The position numbers and the translations under genes are program-made. A stretch of 64,000 nt of DNA from positions 1-64,000 of the forward strand of contig DATAUG010000187.1 of assembly GCA_036268355.1 (NCBI GenBank), read 5' to 3'. Each line of letters begins with the position of its first letter. Within the stretch, counting starts at the first letter, position 1. Shown here one piece after another: positions 26,411 through 34,776 of the stretch. The DNA is from DASQPJ01 sp036268355. Its GTDB lineage: Bacteria > Actinomycetota > Actinomycetes > Sporichthyales > Sporichthyaceae. The notes under the pieces are model-generated. The model was given only the letters and a program-made list of their open reading frames with translations, was not told the DNA's origin and searched no databases.

Positions 26411-26444
26411 ATGAACTGATCCGAACCTTTTCGGATCAGTTCAT
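26411..26444. terminator. Perfect 15-bp stem-loop
   Basis: ATGAACTGATCCGAA / TTCGGATCAGTTCAT with loop CCTT. It starts 106 nt after the cupredoxin stop. The arms are unusually AT-balanced for this genome. It could be a terminator or a dimeric protein-binding site. Confidence 0.55.
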
Positions 26445-26602
26445 TCGGTGTTCACCCGAAAGTTCTCCGGCATACGAACCAGGGCGACGCCCGGGTGTCG
26501 GCGAGGTTCCGGCCGGCGTGCCTCCGGTCGGCGTTCTGAACGGCACCCACTGCTCCGGGGCACCTACGGCCGAGGACGGGATTCTCGGTCGGCGCCCTGG
26601 TG

Positions 26603-26616
26603 TGACGGTGCGTCAG
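26603..26616. repeat. Palindrome TGACGGTGCGTCAG
   Basis: In the non-coding gap after the cupredoxin gene. Same family. Confidence 0.65.
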
Positions 26617-26916
26617 CAAAACGGATCGTCGGGCTTTCCGGTCGGTGCCGGACGTAGATCGCGTCCCATTTGTCCAACTGCCTGCCGGAATGCGCTATTT
26701 GAAGGCAACGGGTCCGACCGGCTGATCCGACGGGTGAGGTAGGGCCGCCGGGGACGAAATCGACCCGAGTCCGGAATCGGGTGTTCCCAGGGCGGCTCAA
26801 AGTTTCGCAAGATCACCGCCACCGCACCGGTCGGCGATTGCCGGCGAATCGACCCGGCGCAACACTTGAGATCAACAGGAGGCGCGGGTTTCCCCGGGGA
26901 TGGAGGTGATCGGCCA

Positions 26917-27282
26917 GTGAGCACCTACCAGGTGCGCTGTGCATGGGAGAACGGGAGCTGGCTGGTGACCGGCCTGGGGGCGGGCTGCGACATCCGGTCT
27001 CGGTGCACGCGCCTGACCCAGGCCCAGGACCGCTTTGCCGAGGCGGTGCACCGCTCGACCGGTGAGCCCATGGCCGCGATCCGGGTGGAGATCGCCGAGG
27101 TGACCGGGCTTGCGCAGTTCAAGGACTTGGTGGTGGTCACCGACGAACCCAGCCCACTCGGTGCGGCCTTGGCCGAACTGAAGCTCCGGACTCCGATCCC
27201 ACCGGGCACGGTTCGGCAGACGGGCGCGCCGGCCGGCCGTCGCCTGCGCGAACTCTCCGAGCCGATCCTGCACCGCTGGTAG
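26917..27282 (+). CDS. Hypothetical protein, HicB-like N-terminus
   Basis: A 121-residue protein starting at GTG 26917 with GGAGGTG 9-15 nt upstream. The first ~60 residues (STYQVRCAWENGSWLVTGLGAG...LTQAQDRFAEAVHRSTGEP) have the short beta-strand, aromatic-W and helix pattern of HicB/UPF0150-like domains. No HicA-like toxin gene lies next to it. The C-terminal half is Pro/Arg-rich. Assignment is tentative. Confidence 0.6.
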   Translation: MSTYQVRCAWENGSWLVTGLGAGCDIRSRCTRLTQAQDRFAEAVHRSTGEPMAAIRVEIAEVTGLAQFKDLVVVTDEPSPLGAALAELKLRTPIPPGTVRQTGAPAGRRLRELSEPILHRW

Positions 27283-27411
27283 CGCGCGGCGCGGGTACCA
27301 GCGCGGGTACCAACAGCCCTCGTCCGAACGGAGCGAACCCGCGCTGTGCCGTGCCCTGGCCGGCGGCGATGTCCGGCCGTTCGCGGGGGACCCGGGCCGT
27401 AGGGTCGAGGG

Positions 27412-28782
27412 ATGGGAGTCGGGGGCCTCGTCGCGGCGCTGACCGAGGTGGTCGGGCCGCAGCATGTACTGACCGATCCGGCCGATCTGGCCGGGCGGAC
27501 ACAGGACTGGACGGGGCGATTCAAGGGTTTCGCCCTCGCGGCCGTCGCTCCGGCCGACACCGTCGAGGTCGCCGGGGTGCTCGCCTGCTGCCGGGATTCC
27601 GGCGTCGGTGTGGTGCCTCAGGGCGGCAACACCGGACTGGTCGGCGGGGGTGTGCCACACGGTGGAGTCGTCCTGGATCTGCGGCGGTTGACCGCGATTC
27701 GGGTGGATGCCGACCTGGCGCAGGCCACCGCGGGCGCGGGCCTGACAATCGCGGGCCTTCAGGCCGAGGCGGCGGCGCGCGGGCTGCGTTATGCCGTGGA
27801 CCTCGCCAGTCGTAGCGCAGCGACCGTCGGTGGGACGGTGGCGACCAACGCCGGCGGGTTGCGGGCCGGACAGCTGGGCGACACCCGTGCGCAAATCGTC
27901 GGGCTGGAGGTCGTGCTCGCGGGCGGAACCGTGCTGTCCAGGCTGGACGGCCTGCTGCGCGACAACACGGGGTACTGGCTGCCGGGGATCCTGTGCGGCA
28001 GCGAAGGAACGCTGGCCGTGGTGACCGCCGCGCGGCTGCGTCTGCTATCCGTGCCGATGGGCCACGCCGTGGCATTGCTGGCCTTCGCCGACGTCGAGGA
28101 CGCCGTTGCGGCGGCGATGGCCTTGCGCCGGGAAAGGGCCTGCGAAGCCATTGAGCTGATGCTGCCGAGCGGGATCGCGCTGGTTTGTGAGCGCATGGAC
28201 CTGCGTCCGCCGTTCCCCGGAAAGTTCGGCGCCGCAATCCTCACCGAGTTCACCGCAGCCGATGATCCCGCGGCCGCGGAAGCGGCCCTGGAGCACGGCG
28301 TGGGGCGGTTGGGCGGGGTTCTGGCCGCGGCGGTGGCGATGGATCCGCCGGATCGCCGCCGGCTGTGGGCCTATCGCGAATTGCACACCGAGGCGATCAG
28401 TCGGGTGGGCAGCCCCCACAAGCTCGACGTCGTCCTTCCGCTGACCGGACTCGCGGCGTTCGCTGATGACGTCCACCGCACTCTGCGCGACCGGTGGCCG
28501 CACACCCAGCTCTGGCTGTTCGGGCACGTCGGCGACGGCAACCTGCACGTCAACATCACCGGCGCCGCCCCCGACGATGACGACCTCGACGCCGCCGTGC
28601 TCACCCTCGTGGCGCAAGCCGGCGGGTCGATCAGCGCGGAGCACGGTATCGGGCGGGCGAAGCGCCGATGGCTGTCGCTCGTGCGGACCCAGGCCGAGGT
28701 GGATCTGTGGCGCGCGGTGAAAGCTGCGTTCGACCCAACCGGGCTGCTCAACCCAGGGGTGCTCATCCCGGAACCGGCTTGA
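27412..28782 (+). CDS. FAD-binding oxidoreductase, GlcD / D-2-hydroxyacid dehydrogenase type
   Basis: A 456-residue VAO-family flavoprotein. The PP-loop VVPQGGNTGLVGG, ATNAGGLR and ILCGSEGTLAVVTAARLRL form the FAD domain. The C-terminal substrate domain shows HVGDGNLHVNI and SAEHGIGRAKR, with the metal-binding His residues typical of glycolate oxidase GlcD, D-lactate and D-2-hydroxyglutarate dehydrogenases. The exact 2-hydroxyacid cannot be told from sequence. It stands alone, without GlcE/GlcF neighbours. Confidence 0.87.
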   Translation: MGVGGLVAALTEVVGPQHVLTDPADLAGRTQDWTGRFKGFALAAVAPADTVEVAGVLACCRDSGVGVVPQGGNTGLVGGGVPHGGVVLDLRRLTAIRVDADLAQATAGAGLTIAGLQAEAAARGLRYAVDLASRSAATVGGTVATNAGGLRAGQLGDTRAQIVGLEVVLAGGTVLSRLDGLLRDNTGYWLPGILCGSEGTLAVVTAARLRLLSVPMGHAVALLAFADVEDAVAAAMALRRERACEAIELMLPSGIALVCERMDLRPPFPGKFGAAILTEFTAADDPAAAEAALEHGVGRLGGVLAAAVAMDPPDRRRLWAYRELHTEAISRVGSPHKLDVVLPLTGLAAFADDVHRTLRDRWPHTQLWLFGHVGDGNLHVNITGAAPDDDDLDAAVLTLVAQAGGSISAEHGIGRAKRRWLSLVRTQAEVDLWRAVKAAFDPTGLLNPGVLIPEPA

Positions 28783-28821
28783 TGGATTCGTCCCGAATTC
28801 CGCCGTTCGACCGAGGCAGGT

Positions 28822-29160
28822 ATGGCCGTTCGTCGGCAACCGGGTGATCGTTCCCGGGGTCCAATTTGGTACCGGCGGACCGTGCCCTGCTCGCTGACGC
28901 ATTCCACCGTCCGGCACGGTCATTCCGACATCCTCACCTGTCCGGCGCCCGGTACGCCGTCGGGCACTGCTGCGACCGTGCAATACCAATCCTCCGGCCG
29001 GAAATGGACCGTCCTGTCCAGCAGTGCCCACATCTGGGGCGGGAAGCTGAAATACACGTTCACCCTGACGAAGAAGGGCAGCTACACACTCGCCGTGCTC
29101 GTCCACGACAACTCGGTCTACATCGGCGGCCACGGCCAGACCCACGTCAAGATCACCTGA
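28822..29160 (+). CDS. Small Ig-like/beta-rich hypothetical protein
   Basis: A 112-residue frame. The last 80 residues (HSDILTCPAPG...KYTFTLTKKGSYTLAVLVHDNSVYIGG) read as a beta-sandwich domain of the kind seen in secreted proteins, but there is no signal peptide in front of it. It may be a truncated exported protein or a decayed gene. It follows the FAD oxidase in the same frame, 39 nt after its stop. No ribosome site stands out. Confidence 0.4.
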   Translation: MAVRRQPGDRSRGPIWYRRTVPCSLTHSTVRHGHSDILTCPAPGTPSGTAATVQYQSSGRKWTVLSSSAHIWGGKLKYTFTLTKKGSYTLAVLVHDNSVYIGGHGQTHVKIT

Positions 29161-29224
29161 CCCACCACGCGGGAATGCACGCCGTACCTTGGGTGATCAC
29201 TCCGAGGATGGGCGCAGGTGGAGC

Positions 29225-30118
29225 ATGTCCGACTACCCGCTGGGGCGGCTGGGGCTGCGGGTCCGCCCGCTCGAGGTGCGGCCGTTCGCCGAGGTGGCCG
29301 AGTGCGTCGCGGAGTTCGAGGAGCTGGGCTGGCCCGCGTTCTGGATCACCGAGACGGTGGGCCGGGAGGCATTCACCTTCGCGACGTTGCTGCTGGGCGC
29401 GACCCGTCGGCTGGTGGTGTCCATCGGGTGCGCCTCGATCTGGGGCCGGGATGCGCTCACCGCGTCGGCCGCGCAGCGCACGATCACCGAGGTGTACGGG
29501 GATCGCCTGGTCGTGGCCCTTGGTGTCAGCCACCACACCCTCACGGAGGAGGCACGCGGTCACCGCTACGTCGCGCCCTATACCGCGATGCGGGATTTCC
29601 TCGACGCCATGGATGCAGCGCCCTATCAGGCCGCGGCGCCGGCCACCCCGCAGCGGCGGCTGCTGGCCGCATTGGGTCCCCGGATGCTCGAGCTGTCCGG
29701 GACCCGGGCCGACGGTGCGCATCCGTATCTGACGACCCCTCATCGAACTGCTCAGGCCCGCGAGATCCTCGGTCCTGGGCCGGTTCTCGCCCCGGAGCAG
29801 TTGGTGGTGCTGGACCCCGACGCCGGCTCGGCCCGGACGCTCGCGCGCGTCACGTTGGCGCGTTACCTCACGCTGCCGAACTACCTCGCGAACCTGACGC
29901 GGATGGGATTCACCGACGACGACGTGCGCGGCGGTGGCAGCGATCGGCTGGTCGATGCCCTGGTCGCCCGGGGCGACGAGGACGCCGTGCGCCGCCGTGT
30001 CCAGGAGCATCTGGACGCCGGCGCCGACCACGTGATTGTGCAACCGCTCCCGACCCCCGACGGCCTTGACCTGAACGAGATCCGAAGACTCAGTGCCGCC
30101 CTGCTCGCCCCGGCGTAG
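29225..30118 (+). CDS. LLM-class F420-dependent oxidoreductase
   Basis: A 297-residue TIM-barrel protein of the luciferase-like monooxygenase superfamily, close to the actinobacterial F420 group with short, degenerate barrels. Visible blocks are EFEELGWPAFWITETVGREAF, VSIGCASIWGRDALT, GDRLVVALGVSHH and HLDAGADHVIVQPLP. The start is ATG 29225 with GCAGGTGGAGC ahead. It probably reduces or oxidises a small substrate with F420; substrate unknown. Confidence 0.82.
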   Translation: MSDYPLGRLGLRVRPLEVRPFAEVAECVAEFEELGWPAFWITETVGREAFTFATLLLGATRRLVVSIGCASIWGRDALTASAAQRTITEVYGDRLVVALGVSHHTLTEEARGHRYVAPYTAMRDFLDAMDAAPYQAAAPATPQRRLLAALGPRMLELSGTRADGAHPYLTTPHRTAQAREILGPGPVLAPEQLVVLDPDAGSARTLARVTLARYLTLPNYLANLTRMGFTDDDVRGGGSDRLVDALVARGDEDAVRRRVQEHLDAGADHVIVQPLPTPDGLDLNEIRRLSAALLAPA

Positions 30119-30256
30119 ATCCGCGCTCGCATGTGAATCAGACAATCACTTTCGCTGCGGAATGTAATTTCGACAGCCGGAAAGCGCCGGTCCGAGGTGA
30201 TACTGAATCCGGCATGGGCGACGTCCTACGCCGTGCGGACCAATCGGGGGGTTGGT

Positions 30257-32266
30257 ATGAGGTCTCGCATGTGTGTGCGCCGTTGGCGCACCGGTCTCGC
30301 GGTTCTTTCCGCCTCTTGCATGATGGCCGCGGCTCCGAACGGCTGGGCCGCCGACGCCGGCCGGGCGCTCGGATTGCGTGTCCACCGGGCCGCGACCTCG
30401 GGAGCGTCGGGCACCCGGCCCGGGATTTGCGCGAATCCCGCCACCGGTCCGGCCACGGCGCCGGCGGGGGCAGTGACGGTGAACCCGTCCGTGGTCGGCG
30501 ACCTTCAGACGCTGACCAACGCCAAGCCGGCCGGCACAACGTTCTGGCTGGCCCCGGGCGTGCACACCCTCGGCTCCAGTGCCGGCGCCCAGGTCGTGCC
30601 GCTGAACAACGACGTCTACCTGGGCGCCCCGGGGGCGATAATCGACGGGCAGGGCGTGAACCAGTGGGCCTTCGCGCAGCACGCCGGCGGCGTGACCATC
30701 CAATATCTGACGATCCGTAACTTCAACACCCCGCAGAACCAGGGTGTGGTCAACCACGACTCGGGCAAGGGTTGGGTGATCGCGGACGACGTGATCACGG
30801 GCAATCACGGGGCGGCGATGATGGCCGGAGCCGGTCAGCAGATCCTGCGGAACTGCTTGAGCAGCAACGGCCAGTACGGGATAAACGCCTACCAGTCCGG
30901 CGACGGGATCACGAACCTGTTGGTGTCCGGCAACGAGATCGTGGGCAACGACACCGACAACTGGGAGGTCACCCAACCCGGCTGCGGATGCAGCGGTGGG
31001 GTGAAGTTCTGGGCGGTCAACGGTGCGACCGTCGCGAACAACTGGGTGCACGCCAATCGGTCGGTGGGTCTGTGGGCCGACACCGACAACAACGACTTCC
31101 TGATCCAGAACAACTGGATCGAGGACAACGTCGCCGAGGCCGTCATCTACGAGACGAGCTACAACCTCAGGCTGACCGCCAACACGATCGCGCGCAACCT
31201 GCTGACCAAGGGCGCGGCCCGCGCCGCGGCCGGCGACGCCTTCCCGTACGCCGCGGTCTATGTCAGCAATTCCGGCGGGGACTCACGTGTACCGGCCCGT
31301 ACCGCGGAAATCGAGATCTCCCAGAATCTCCTGCAGAACAACTGGTCGGGCATCACCGGCTGGCAGGACGCCAACCGGTTCTGCAACTCACCGGCGAACA
31401 CGTCGACCGGATATTGCACCTTGGTCGGCGGCGGGGCGAGCACCAGAACCTGCGTGCAGCCCGGTATTGCCTCGGCGCCGCTGTACGGCAACTGTCAGTG
31501 GAAGACCCAGAACCTCGACATCCACGACAACACCTTCGACTTCGACTCCGGCGCCGCCGGCTGCACCAACGCCCTGTGCGGCTGGATGGCCCTGCTGTCC
31601 GACCTCGGCACCTACCCGTCCTGGTCGCCCTACCTGGGCACGGTCGTGGAACAGGCCATCACCTTCGACCAGAACAACCACTGGCACAACAACACCTACA
31701 GCGGGCCCTGGCGGTTCATGTCACATGACAACGGCACGGTCCTGACCCAGGCCGCGTGGACCGCCGCGCCCTGGTCCCAGGACGCCGGCTCCACCTTCGC
31801 CGCCACCACCCCGGCGAACATTCTCGATCCGGCCACCGCCGGCGGTGAGGGCGGCATCGGGCACTGGGCGCCCTGGTACAAGGCGACCGTTCAAGACACG
31901 AGCGCTGACCCGCACAGCGGCACCGGCGCCATCCAGGTCAACGTCACCGCCTCGTACGGGTGGGGGATTCAGCTCAACAACTACCCGGGATTCCGGGTCG
32001 CCCCCGGGGCCGTGACGGTCAGCTTCTGGGCGCTGGCCGGTACGGCCGCCGCCGCCGGATCGCCGGTCTCCCTGACCGTCGTCTGGACCGGCCCCAACGG
32101 GCAGACCGGGACCACCCTCACCAGTCCCGCGCTGACCGGGAACTGGCAGCAGGCCACCACCAGCCTGCAGGTCCCGAGCGGCGCCACCGCCGCGTTCCTG
32201 ACGGTCAACGGCAGCCAGCCGGGGGGTGCCGCGGTGGTCCTCGACGACATCTACGTCGGGTCCTGA
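30257..32266 (+). CDS. Secreted right-handed beta-helix protein
   Basis: A 669-residue exported protein. The signal peptide (CVRRWRTGLAVLSASCMMAAAPNGWAADA) is followed by many short repeats rich in Asn (IEDNVAEAVIYE, ISQNLLQNNWSGI, LDIHDNTFDFD), the ladder of parallel beta-helix/pectate-lyase-like folds (about 70-480). The last 140 residues (WAPWYKATVQDTSADPHSGTGAIQV to VVLDDIYVGS) form a beta-sandwich carbohydrate-binding-type domain. Several Cys pairs suggest extracellular stability. It probably binds or cleaves a polysaccharide; no lyase catalytic set could be confirmed. Confidence 0.82.
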   Translation: MRSRMCVRRWRTGLAVLSASCMMAAAPNGWAADAGRALGLRVHRAATSGASGTRPGICANPATGPATAPAGAVTVNPSVVGDLQTLTNAKPAGTTFWLAPGVHTLGSSAGAQVVPLNNDVYLGAPGAIIDGQGVNQWAFAQHAGGVTIQYLTIRNFNTPQNQGVVNHDSGKGWVIADDVITGNHGAAMMAGAGQQILRNCLSSNGQYGINAYQSGDGITNLLVSGNEIVGNDTDNWEVTQPGCGCSGGVKFWAVNGATVANNWVHANRSVGLWADTDNNDFLIQNNWIEDNVAEAVIYETSYNLRLTANTIARNLLTKGAARAAAGDAFPYAAVYVSNSGGDSRVPARTAEIEISQNLLQNNWSGITGWQDANRFCNSPANTSTGYCTLVGGGASTRTCVQPGIASAPLYGNCQWKTQNLDIHDNTFDFDSGAAGCTNALCGWMALLSDLGTYPSWSPYLGTVVEQAITFDQNNHWHNNTYSGPWRFMSHDNGTVLTQAAWTAAPWSQDAGSTFAATTPANILDPATAGGEGGIGHWAPWYKATVQDTSADPHSGTGAIQVNVTASYGWGIQLNNYPGFRVAPGAVTVSFWALAGTAAAAGSPVSLTVVWTGPNGQTGTTLTSPALTGNWQQATTSLQVPSGATAAFLTVNGSQPGGAAVVLDDIYVGS

Positions 32267-32289
32267 GCCGGGGCGGCGGCGGACCGAGC

Positions 32290-32754
32290 TCAGTAGTCGC
32301 CGGTAAGGAGTACCGATCCGTCCGAGGCGTCGACCGACACCAGGCCGTTGGGGCCGTCGGCGGTGGTGGCGCACCGCTGGAAGTCGTCGACCACCGCCTG
32401 CCCGGCGGTGTCGTCGCTCTCGTCCTGCGCGAGGTTCGGGCCCTCGTCGCCGCCGATCGTGGTCGCGATGACGACGGTGGACACGAAGGTGCCCGGGTCC
32501 GCGGAGACACTCATGACGTTCGGGTCGTCCATGCACGACGTCAAGGCGGTGGCCGCGGCCGCGGCCGGGGAGTCAGCGTCGCCGGGCACGGCCGGTGCGC
32601 CGGTCGAATGTCCGGTGAACGCTGTCGAGGCGAGGCCGCCGACGGCGACGAGGGCGACGAGGGCGTAGCCGATCTTGTGTCGACGCAGCCACGAGAGCTT
32701 CGACGTGCGGCGGGCTGCCGGCCGCGGCGACGGGGTGGGCGGGTTGACCGGCAT
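32290..32754 (-). CDS. Signal-anchored hypothetical exported protein
   Basis: A 154-residue protein. A Pro/Arg-rich cytoplasmic start (MPVNPPTPSPRPAARRTSKL) precedes one hydrophobic helix (IGYALVALVAVGGLASTAF), followed by an Ala-rich linker and a small domain with two Cys (SCMDDP, FQRCATT) that may form a disulfide. It is convergent with the beta-helix gene, 23 bp away. No family recognised. Confidence 0.65.
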   Translation of the reverse strand: MPVNPPTPSPRPAARRTSKLSWLRRHKIGYALVALVAVGGLASTAFTGHSTGAPAVPGDADSPAAAAATALTSCMDDPNVMSVSADPGTFVSTVVIATTIGGDEGPNLAQDESDDTAGQAVVDDFQRCATTADGPNGLVSVDASDGSVLLTGDY

Positions 32755-32957
32755 GAGGGCGACCCTGTGGCTTGTGCGGTTCCGGTTCGGCCGTGGCTAT
32801 GACGGCAACCGGCGTGGAGCGGACTCATACTTTCGGTCGGACTTCGCCCAGCCGTTCGGCTGATTTCCATCCTTGCGGGCACGCAACTGATCTGACGGTG
32901 GGTCAGGTGAAGGTGCTGCGTCGGAAGACCTGCCCGGCCCGAGCTCGGGCCGGCGAG

Positions 32958-34436
32958 TCAGTTGTCCTGGTCGGTGTCCCCGTCGTCGCCGGAACTGCCG
33001 GTGTCAGCTGCCATCCGGGCAGACGAGTGCCCGGATGTCCCCTCCTGCAGCGGCAGGACCTGGTGGGCGCCGGGGATCAACGGAAGGTCCAGGTTCGCGA
33101 CCTGGCGGACGGCCCGCGCCAGCTGGGTCCTGGTGTCGGGCAGGCCCGGGAAGTCGCGGGCGGCGACGGCGAAGGCGGAGGTCAGGTCGCCGAAGGTGTT
33201 CCGCCGCCAGGCGGTCAGGTTCGGCACCGCAACGCCGGTGAGGCGTTCCAGGAACTGCAGCGTGGAGGTGTGGTCGAACCGCTCGCTCGCGACATACCCG
33301 CCGGTGGTCCACGGCGAGACGATCAGACACGGCACCCGGAACCCGGCCCCGATCGGCAACCCGTTGATGAACTCGCCCGGAGTGCCCCGCGGCGGCGTCG
33401 GCGGCGCGACGTGATCGAAGAAGCCGTCGTTCTCGTCGTAGTTGAGGATGTAGACGGTTTTGGCCCACACGTCGGGGTCGGCGGCGATCGCGTTGATCTT
33501 GCTCGCCACGAACTCCGCGCCGGCCGCCGGGGTGTAGTCGGGGTGCTCGGACTGGTAGCTGGTCGGCACGATCCACGACACCGTGGGCAGTCTGTCGTGC
33601 ATCGCGTCGTGCTCGAACTGGCCGGCCGGGTAGGTCCGCATCGCGTTCTGGTGCAGCGGGGAGCGGGTCGGTGCGTCCTGGAAGACCTGGAAACGCTCCA
33701 GCAGGTTGCAGCCGTAGTTGTCGGCCTCCTGGTAGATCCGCCAGCTCACGCCGGCCGCGGTCAGCGCCTCGGGATAGGTCCGCCAGCGGTATGGCGTGTG
33801 CGCGACGTTGCTCGTGATCGGCCCGCCGTGCTCGCCGTGCGGGTCGATACTCGCGCTCCACAAATACAACCGGTTCGGCCACGTCGGCCCGAGCACGGAA
33901 CAGTGGTAGTTGTCGCAGATCGTGAAGTTCTCGGCCAACGCGAAGTGGAACGGGATGTCCTCGCGCTTGTAGTAACCCATCGTGTAAGGGCCCTTGTGCC
34001 CGTCGGTGTCGTAATGGGCGGGCACGAAGTTGTCCATGCCCCCGCCGTTCCACGACGAGTGCAGCGCCGACCAGGAGTGGCTCAACGTCGGCACGGCCTG
34101 TGCACTGGTCGTCCTGGTGTCCATGTGGAACGGCAGCAGATACCCGTGCGGATTGCCCGGATCCGGCTGGTGGAACACCGACCGGCCGTTGTCCAAGGTG
34201 GCCGCGGACGGGTCGGCGAACCCGCGTACCCCAGGCAGTGTGCCGAAGTAGTGATCGAACGACCGGTTCTCCTGCATGTGGATCACCACGTGCTTGATGT
34301 CCCGCAACCGCCCGCCCCGCGCCGCCCCGACCGCCAGCGCCCGGTTGACGTTCGAGGGCAGGAATTCCGCCGCGAGCGCCGCCGTCGTCACAAGTCCTGC
34401 CGACTGCAGCAACCGCCGCCGGGTCAACCCAGCCAC
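32958..34436 (-). CDS. Tat-exported phospholipase C-like phosphoesterase
   Basis: A 492-residue protein of the PF04185 phosphoesterase family (non-haemolytic phospholipase C / acid phosphatase AcpA). It opens with a twin-arginine signal (TRRRLLQSAGLVTTAALAAEF). Family landmarks are HVVIHMQENRSFDHYFG, the metal/nucleophile region near the N-terminus, SWIVPTSYQSEHPDY, LNYDENDGFFDHV and LIVSPWTTGG. The start chosen is GTG 34436 with GGGAGG 5 nt upstream; the longer frame to 34631 lacks support. Substrate could be phosphatidylcholine or another phosphodiester. Confidence 0.88.
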   Translation of the reverse strand: MAGLTRRRLLQSAGLVTTAALAAEFLPSNVNRALAVGAARGGRLRDIKHVVIHMQENRSFDHYFGTLPGVRGFADPSAATLDNGRSVFHQPDPGNPHGYLLPFHMDTRTTSAQAVPTLSHSWSALHSSWNGGGMDNFVPAHYDTDGHKGPYTMGYYKREDIPFHFALAENFTICDNYHCSVLGPTWPNRLYLWSASIDPHGEHGGPITSNVAHTPYRWRTYPEALTAAGVSWRIYQEADNYGCNLLERFQVFQDAPTRSPLHQNAMRTYPAGQFEHDAMHDRLPTVSWIVPTSYQSEHPDYTPAAGAEFVASKINAIAADPDVWAKTVYILNYDENDGFFDHVAPPTPPRGTPGEFINGLPIGAGFRVPCLIVSPWTTGGYVASERFDHTSTLQFLERLTGVAVPNLTAWRRNTFGDLTSAFAVAARDFPGLPDTRTQLARAVRQVANLDLPLIPGAHQVLPLQEGTSGHSSARMAADTGSSGDDGDTDQDN

Positions 34437-34776
34437 CGGAACCTCCCTGTCGCGGGCCGCCGCCCGTGGTTCGGCGCGGAATTCGCGCTGCGCAACTCGA
34501 TCGTCGGCTCGTCGCGTGCAGTGCCGAAACGAGCCGGCAAACCCTCGCACGTGGGGTTTACCGGACGAAGTTGAACACACGGCGAATGCAGGCCTCCGCG
34601 CCGCTGGAGGGCACACGCCACTTCGGTACATCCGGCGGACGGAGGCCCACCGGATACCGGTTTGCCGGACGCAGGCGACGGGGCGAGGGGCGGGCCCACG
34701 ACGGCATCTGATGTGCCGTCAGGACAGCCGGGGCGATCGTCGGGCCGGCCGCGGTGAAGCCGCCGAAGTGTAAGTT
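34437..34776. other. Divergent intergenic region
   Basis: 340 bp between the outward-facing phosphoesterase and PAS-GAF genes. It should carry both promoters. No clear -35/-10 pair, palindrome or small gene could be supported. Confidence 0.4.

Larger units (their letters stand above)
26305..26916. other. 612-bp gap without a convincing gene
   Basis: It contains the strong hairpin at 26411-26444 and one TGACG-N3-CGTCA palindrome (26603-26615). Open frames here lack coding bias or ribosome sites. The end (26902-26908) holds GGAGGTG serving the next gene. Confidence 0.5.

Noticed and set aside
26347..26742. 131-codon frame after the cupredoxin gene
   Set aside because: Crosses the perfect hairpin at 26411, has no ribosome site and shows no protein-like pattern.
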